This document shows, piece by piece, positions 21,056-24,407 of a stretch of 24,407 bases of DNA. Source of the stretch: Clostridia bacterium. GTDB lineage: Bacteria > Bacillota > Clostridia > Christensenellales > Borkfalkiaceae. Made by a program: the position numbers and the translations under genes. Where the stretch lies: NCBI GenBank assembly GCA_017452305.1, contig JAFTMQ010000086.1, positions 1-24,407 of the forward strand, written 5' to 3'. The notes under the pieces were generated by a model. The model saw only the letters and a program-made list of their open reading frames with translations, searched no databases and was not told where the DNA came from. Positions within the stretch are counted from its first letter, which is position 1, and each line of letters opens with the position of its first letter.

Positions 21056-22591
21056 ATGTTAGCAAAGGTACAAAGCTATGCGCTTTCGGGCTTAGAGGGC
21101 GTATGCGTGACGGTGGAAGCGGACATTTCCAAGGGACTTCCCTCGTATGAAATGGTCGGCTTGCCCGACGCGGCGGTGAAAGAATCCAAGGAGCGCGTAA
21201 GAAGCGCCGTCAAAAATAGCGCGTTAGAGTTTCCTGCGCATAAAATCACCGTTAATCTCGCACCTGCCTACGTCAAAAAAGAGGGCTCGTCCTTCGATTT
21301 GCCCGTTGCTATCGCGCTCTTACTTGCCTACGGCTCGATAGAAGCGCGGGTGGACGGCATTATTTTCCTCGGCGAGTTGGCGCTTAACGGCGATTTGCGT
21401 CCCGTTTCGGGCGTGTTGCCCTCGATTATCTCGGCGCGTGACAAGGGCTTTACCAAATTCGTCGTACCCAAGGGCAACGAAAAAGAGGCGGGCTATATCC
21501 ACGGCGTAGAGGTATTCGCGGCGCAGTCCTTGCGCGAGGTCGTCGAGCATTTGACGGGCGAAAAGCCTATGCAAAGCGTACCCACCACCTCGTTTACGGC
21601 GGCGGCAGCCGACAAGGAACGCCCTTACGATTTGGCGTTCGTCAAAGGGCAAGCGATTGCAAAACGCGCCTTGGAAGTGGCGGTAGCGGGCGGACACAAT
21701 ATTTTGTTCGTCGGTCCTCCCGGCAGTGGTAAAACGATGCTTGCGCGCGCTTTGCCTTCCGTCCTGCCCGATATGTCCTTCAACGAGGCGTTGGAAATTA
21801 CCAAAATCCACTCGGTTGCGGGCACGCTCGGCGAAGAGGGGATTGTGACGGAACGGCCTTTTAGAAGTCCCCACCACACGGCAACCACCGTATCCCTTTG
21901 CGGCGGCGGTAATAAATCGGTGCATCCCGGCGAAATTAGCCTTGCGCACGGCGGCGTATTGTTCTTGGACGAATTGCCCGAATATAAACGCTCGGCGTTA
22001 GAGGCGCTCCGTCAACCGTTAGAGGACGGCGTTATCACCATCTCGCGTGCGGGCGGCACGGTTACCTATCCCGCGTCGTTTATGCTCTGCGCGAGTATGA
22101 ACCCCTGCCCGTGCGGAAATTACGGCAGCCGCAAGCGCCGCTGTATCTGCACCCCCAACGACATTCGTAAATACAAAGCGCGTATTTCGGGGCCGTTGCT
22201 CGATAGAATTGATATTCAAGTCGAGGTGGACGGCGTGGATTACGACGATCTCGTTTCCGAAGTAAAGGAGGAGAGCAGTGCGTCGGTCAAGGCGCGCGCG
22301 GACGCGGCAAGAAAAATCCAACGCGCCCGTTTTGAGAATAGCCAAGTACAATCCAACGCGGAAATGGGGGAAAAGGAAACGCGCGAATATTGCCGTTTGA
22401 CGCCCGAATGCGAAAGCGTTTTGCGCGAGGCGTTTGAAAGCTTGCACCTCTCGGCGCGTGCCCGTTCGAGAATTTTAAAGGTGGCGCGCACGATTGCCGA
22501 TTTAGAGCTGTGCGAGGATATCACCCCCGACCACTTATACGAGGCGATTTCCTACCGTACCTACGGCGCGGAAGTGAACGAGCTCGATTAA
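21056..22591 (+). CDS. yifB: YifB/ComM-type AAA+ Mg-chelatase-like ATPase
   Basis: This 511-aa protein has the full YifB layout: an N-terminal Lon-protease-like S5 domain (MLAKVQSYALSGLEGVCVTV, GLPSYEMVGLPDAAVKESKE); an AAA+ domain with Walker A FVGPPGSGKTMLARALPSVL, RPFRSPHHTATTVSL and GGVLFLDELPEYKRSALEAL (Walker B); then a cysteine cluster, MNPCPCGNYGSRKRRCICTP; and the C-terminal Mg_chelatase_C region, RARSRILKVARTIADLE. ComM in Haemophilus and Vibrio is a branch-migration helicase for transformation; the role in Firmicutes is less clear. GGAG lies 6-7 nt before the ATG. It heads a group with DUF1294 and dprA. Confidence 0.95.
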   Translation: MLAKVQSYALSGLEGVCVTVEADISKGLPSYEMVGLPDAAVKESKERVRSAVKNSALEFPAHKITVNLAPAYVKKEGSSFDLPVAIALLLAYGSIEARVDGIIFLGELALNGDLRPVSGVLPSIISARDKGFTKFVVPKGNEKEAGYIHGVEVFAAQSLREVVEHLTGEKPMQSVPTTSFTAAAADKERPYDLAFVKGQAIAKRALEVAVAGGHNILFVGPPGSGKTMLARALPSVLPDMSFNEALEITKIHSVAGTLGEEGIVTERPFRSPHHTATTVSLCGGGNKSVHPGEISLAHGGVLFLDELPEYKRSALEALRQPLEDGVITISRAGGTVTYPASFMLCASMNPCPCGNYGSRKRRCICTPNDIRKYKARISGPLLDRIDIQVEVDGVDYDDLVSEVKEESSASVKARADAARKIQRARFENSQVQSNAEMGEKETREYCRLTPECESVLREAFESLHLSARARSRILKVARTIADLELCEDITPDHLYEAISYRTYGAEVNELD

Positions 22592-22636
22592 AAATAAGGG
22601 CGTTTGCGGACAAGGCAACCGCCCAAAGGAAGAAGT

Positions 22637-22912
22637 ATGACCCCTGCAATCATTTGCGCTTGTATCTTTGGCGCAATCTCCCTAATCACCTTTATTTTGT
22701 ACGCGGTGGATAAACGCCGCGCACGGCAAAAAAAGTGGCGTATTCCCGAAGCGACGCTTATCGGTTTTTCCTTGTTAGGCGGCGCGGTGGGCGGTTATTT
22801 GGCGATGCTTACCGTCCGCCACAAAACCAAGCATTGGTATTTTCATTTTTTCAATATTCTCGGCTTGCTTTGGCAAATCGGGTTGATTGTTTTCCTCGCT
22901 ATTAAATTTTAA
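22637..22912 (+). CDS. DUF1294 membrane protein
   Basis: This 91-aa protein belongs to the DUF1294 family of small membrane proteins of unknown function. An N-terminal helix (IICACIFGAISLITFILYAV) is followed by the characteristic DKRRARQKKWRIPEATLIGF, then GGAVGGYLAMLTVRHKTKHW and a last hydrophobic helix. ATG 22637 has AAAGGAAG upstream; the frame is open 33 nt further but without a ribosome site. It lies 45 nt after yifB and 37 nt before dprA, same strand, suggesting one transcript. I infer nothing about function. Confidence 0.88.
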   Translation: MTPAIICACIFGAISLITFILYAVDKRRARQKKWRIPEATLIGFSLLGGAVGGYLAMLTVRHKTKHWYFHFFNILGLLWQIGLIVFLAIKF

Positions 22913-22949
22913 TCCGCACGCAAATCGTTAAGGCGGTAAGGAGGGGGGC

Positions 22950-23816
22950 TTGTTCGACGTGAAAAGCTTACAAACACAGCTTATCTCGCTGTCAAAGACG
23001 GACGAAGCTTATCCGCAGGAATGGCGGCTTATGCCCGACGCGCCGCAAACGGTGTACGCGCTTGGCGATATCTCCCTTTTAAAGGAACGCAAGCTCACTG
23101 TGGTCGGCTCGCGCACCACCCCTGCAAACGCCTTAAAGCTCGGCGAGAAAATCGTAATGGAATTGACAAGCGAGTTTGTCATCGTTACGGGAACGGCGGA
23201 CGGCGGCGATAGCGCGGCGGCGGAGGGCGCACTCCAAAGCGGACGGATTATCGCCCTGCTTGCAGGCGGCTTTTCCGCGTTACCGCAAGGCAACCTGCCC
23301 TTAATGGAAAGGATAGCAAAGCACGGCTTGCTTCTTTCCCCGTGTGAATTTGACACGCCCGTTTTGCGTTTTTCCTACGAGTATCGAAACAAGCTCTTGG
23401 CGGCACTTGGCGAGGGGACGTTCGTGCTTGGCGCAGGCGCAAAAAGCGGCGCGCTCATCACGGCAAAGTACGCCGAAAAATTCCAAAAGAAAATTTTTGC
23501 GTTTCCCTATCCGCCCAACTCGGCGGCGGGCGAGGGGTGCAACGCGCTCATAAAACGGGGCGGGTACCTCGTGGAAGAAAGCGCGGATATTTTGGGGAAA
23601 TTCGGCGTCGATACAAGCAAGAAAAAAGCCGCGCCACCGCTCACGGCGGAAGAAAGTAAGCTGTATGAGGCGTTAAAAGAGCTGTGCGAGGGGCACGTTG
23701 CCGAGCTGTCCGAAAAATCGGGCATACCCGTATTCAAGGCGAGGGCGGTGCTCTCCGCGTTGGAAATCAAGGGCTTGGCGGTAGCCGTCGGCGGAAACCG
23801 CTATGGGCTTGTTTAA
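22950..23816 (+). CDS. dprA: DNA-processing protein DprA (Smf)
   Basis: DprA loads RecA on incoming single-stranded DNA during transformation. The Rossmann-like domain shows AYPQEWRLMPDAPQTVYALG, LTVVGSRTTPANALKLGEKI, VTGTADGGDSAAAEGAL, ALLAGGFSALPQGNLPLME, FSYEYRNKLLAALG and GAGAKSGALITAKYAEKFQK. A winged-helix DprA C-terminal domain follows (about 225-288). At 288 aa it is shorter than the ~360 usual: the N-terminal SAM/helix-hairpin-helix part is missing. Common GLARGID and FAVPG motifs read GTADGGD and FAFPY here. The start is TTG 22950, 4-6 nt after GGAGGGGGG. Followed by topA, as in Bacillus. Confidence 0.93.
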   Translation: MFDVKSLQTQLISLSKTDEAYPQEWRLMPDAPQTVYALGDISLLKERKLTVVGSRTTPANALKLGEKIVMELTSEFVIVTGTADGGDSAAAEGALQSGRIIALLAGGFSALPQGNLPLMERIAKHGLLLSPCEFDTPVLRFSYEYRNKLLAALGEGTFVLGAGAKSGALITAKYAEKFQKKIFAFPYPPNSAAGEGCNALIKRGGYLVEESADILGKFGVDTSKKKAAPPLTAEESKLYEALKELCEGHVAELSEKSGIPVFKARAVLSALEIKGLAVAVGGNRYGLV

Positions 23817-23915
23817 GACAAGCGTACCGTATAAATTATTCAAAAAGCGCGTATAAGTAAATGGCGCGCAAACGCAAATTTGGCAAAAAAATCAACAGAT
23901 TTTAAGGAAGATAGA

Positions 23916-24407
23916 ATGGATTTAATTATCGTAGAGTCGCCTTCAAAGGCAAAAACCATCACCAAGTATCTCAAAGGGAAGTACAGAGTTGACGCGTCGG
24001 CAGGGCATATTCGCGATTTGCCCGTGCATACGCTCGGCGTCGATATTAGAAACAATTTCGAGCCGAAGTACGTCAATTCGGAAAACAAAGAGGACGTCAT
24101 TCGCCGTCTTACGAACGCAACCAAGAACGCAAGCCGCGTTTATCTCGCAACCGACCCCGACCGTGAGGGTGAAGCGATTGCTTGGCATTTACAAACGGTT
24201 TTGGGCTTGGACGAAAACGGACTTAACCGTATCGAGTTTAACGAGGTTTCCCAACGCGCCATTGAAGAGGCGTTGAAAAGCCCCCGTAAAATCAATTACA
24301 GCCTCGTGGACGCGCAGCAAGCGCGCCGCGTACTTGATAGATTGGTGGGCTATAAGCTTTCCACCTTGCTCAACCACAAAATCGAGGATAAGAACGGGAA
24401 TGGGAAA
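23916..24407 (+). CDS. topA: DNA topoisomerase I, N-terminal part (3' truncated by window)
   Basis: Type IA topoisomerase relaxes negative supercoils. The first 164 residues are visible: the TOPRIM start MDLIIVESPSKAKTITKYL with the catalytic Glu, DASAGHIRDLPVHTLGV, VYLATDPDREGEAIAWHLQ (acidic metal triad), RIEFNEVSQRAIEEAL and VDAQQARRVLDRLVGYKLS. The catalytic Tyr and zinc fingers lie outside. AAGGAAG lies 6 nt before ATG 23916. It follows dprA by 99 nt; that gap holds only a weak CTTGT/ACAAG hairpin at its start and no clear promoter. Confidence 0.97.
   Translation, partial: MDLIIVESPSKAKTITKYLKGKYRVDASAGHIRDLPVHTLGVDIRNNFEPKYVNSENKEDVIRRLTNATKNASRVYLATDPDREGEAIAWHLQTVLGLDENGLNRIEFNEVSQRAIEEALKSPRKINYSLVDAQQARRVLDRLVGYKLSTLLNHKIEDKNGNGK

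Noticed and set aside
1..24407. CRISPR array, tRNA, rRNA, prophage, transposase or toxin-antitoxin genes
   Set aside because: Looked for and not seen; no spaced direct-repeat array, cloverleaf or recombinase motif was recognised.

Overview
The window looks like chromosome of a Gram-positive, low- to mid-GC Firmicute, probably an uncultured gut-type clostridial lineage. The evidence is the gene order (pyrH-frr-uppS-cdsA-dxr-rseP; ylxM-ffh-rpsP-khpA-rimM; dprA-topA downstream of rplS), strong GGAGG ribosome binding sites, TTGACA/TATAAT promoters, a TPP riboswitch in front of a ThiT-type thiamine transporter, and an apparent L19 leader. The species assignment is inference; no rRNA is present.

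Region 1 (1-5300) is one plus-strand operon: UMP kinase (5' end cut off by the window), ribosome recycling factor, undecaprenyl diphosphate synthase, CDP-diglyceride synthase, DXP reductoisomerase and the site-2 protease RseP/RasP. It links nucleotide, translation, isoprenoid/cell-wall carrier and phospholipid synthesis. It ends at a strong terminator whose 3' arm contains the -35 box of the next promoter. Region 2 (5370-8782) holds ylxM-ffh (signal recognition particle), rpsP, khpA and rimM. Two copies of a ~136-nt intergenic repeat follow the stop codons of ffh and rpsP.

Region 3 (8783-18180) is where trmD would normally lie. Instead there are accessory genes: a riboswitch-controlled ThiT with an extra N-terminal membrane domain (minus strand), a YfbR-type 5'-deoxynucleotidase, a secreted S1C (HtrA-like) protease with a collagen-like stretch, a small FtsK-like ATPase with a degenerate P-loop, mutY broken by an in-frame TAA, an HNH protein overlapping mutY, an iron-sulfur-flavoprotein-like oxidoreductase, a CDF metal exporter (minus strand), and a Na+/Ca2+ exchanger-family gene broken by a -1 frameshift in an A6 run. 

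Region 4 (18280-24407) holds rplS behind a structured leader, a GT39-like membrane glycosyltransferase with an inserted beta-rich domain, and a DNA uptake/processing group: yifB (comM-like), a DUF1294 protein, dprA and the start of topA.

No CRISPR array, tRNA, rRNA, phage or transposase gene was seen, and I do not claim a clear new defence or metabolic system. The best unexplained signals are the pair of structured intergenic repeats, a separate 14-20-nt motif (GGGGCAGGTAYGCG) present four times between and inside genes, two single-base gene lesions, and the stand-alone FtsK-like protein behind a promoter with a perfect 20-bp palindrome.
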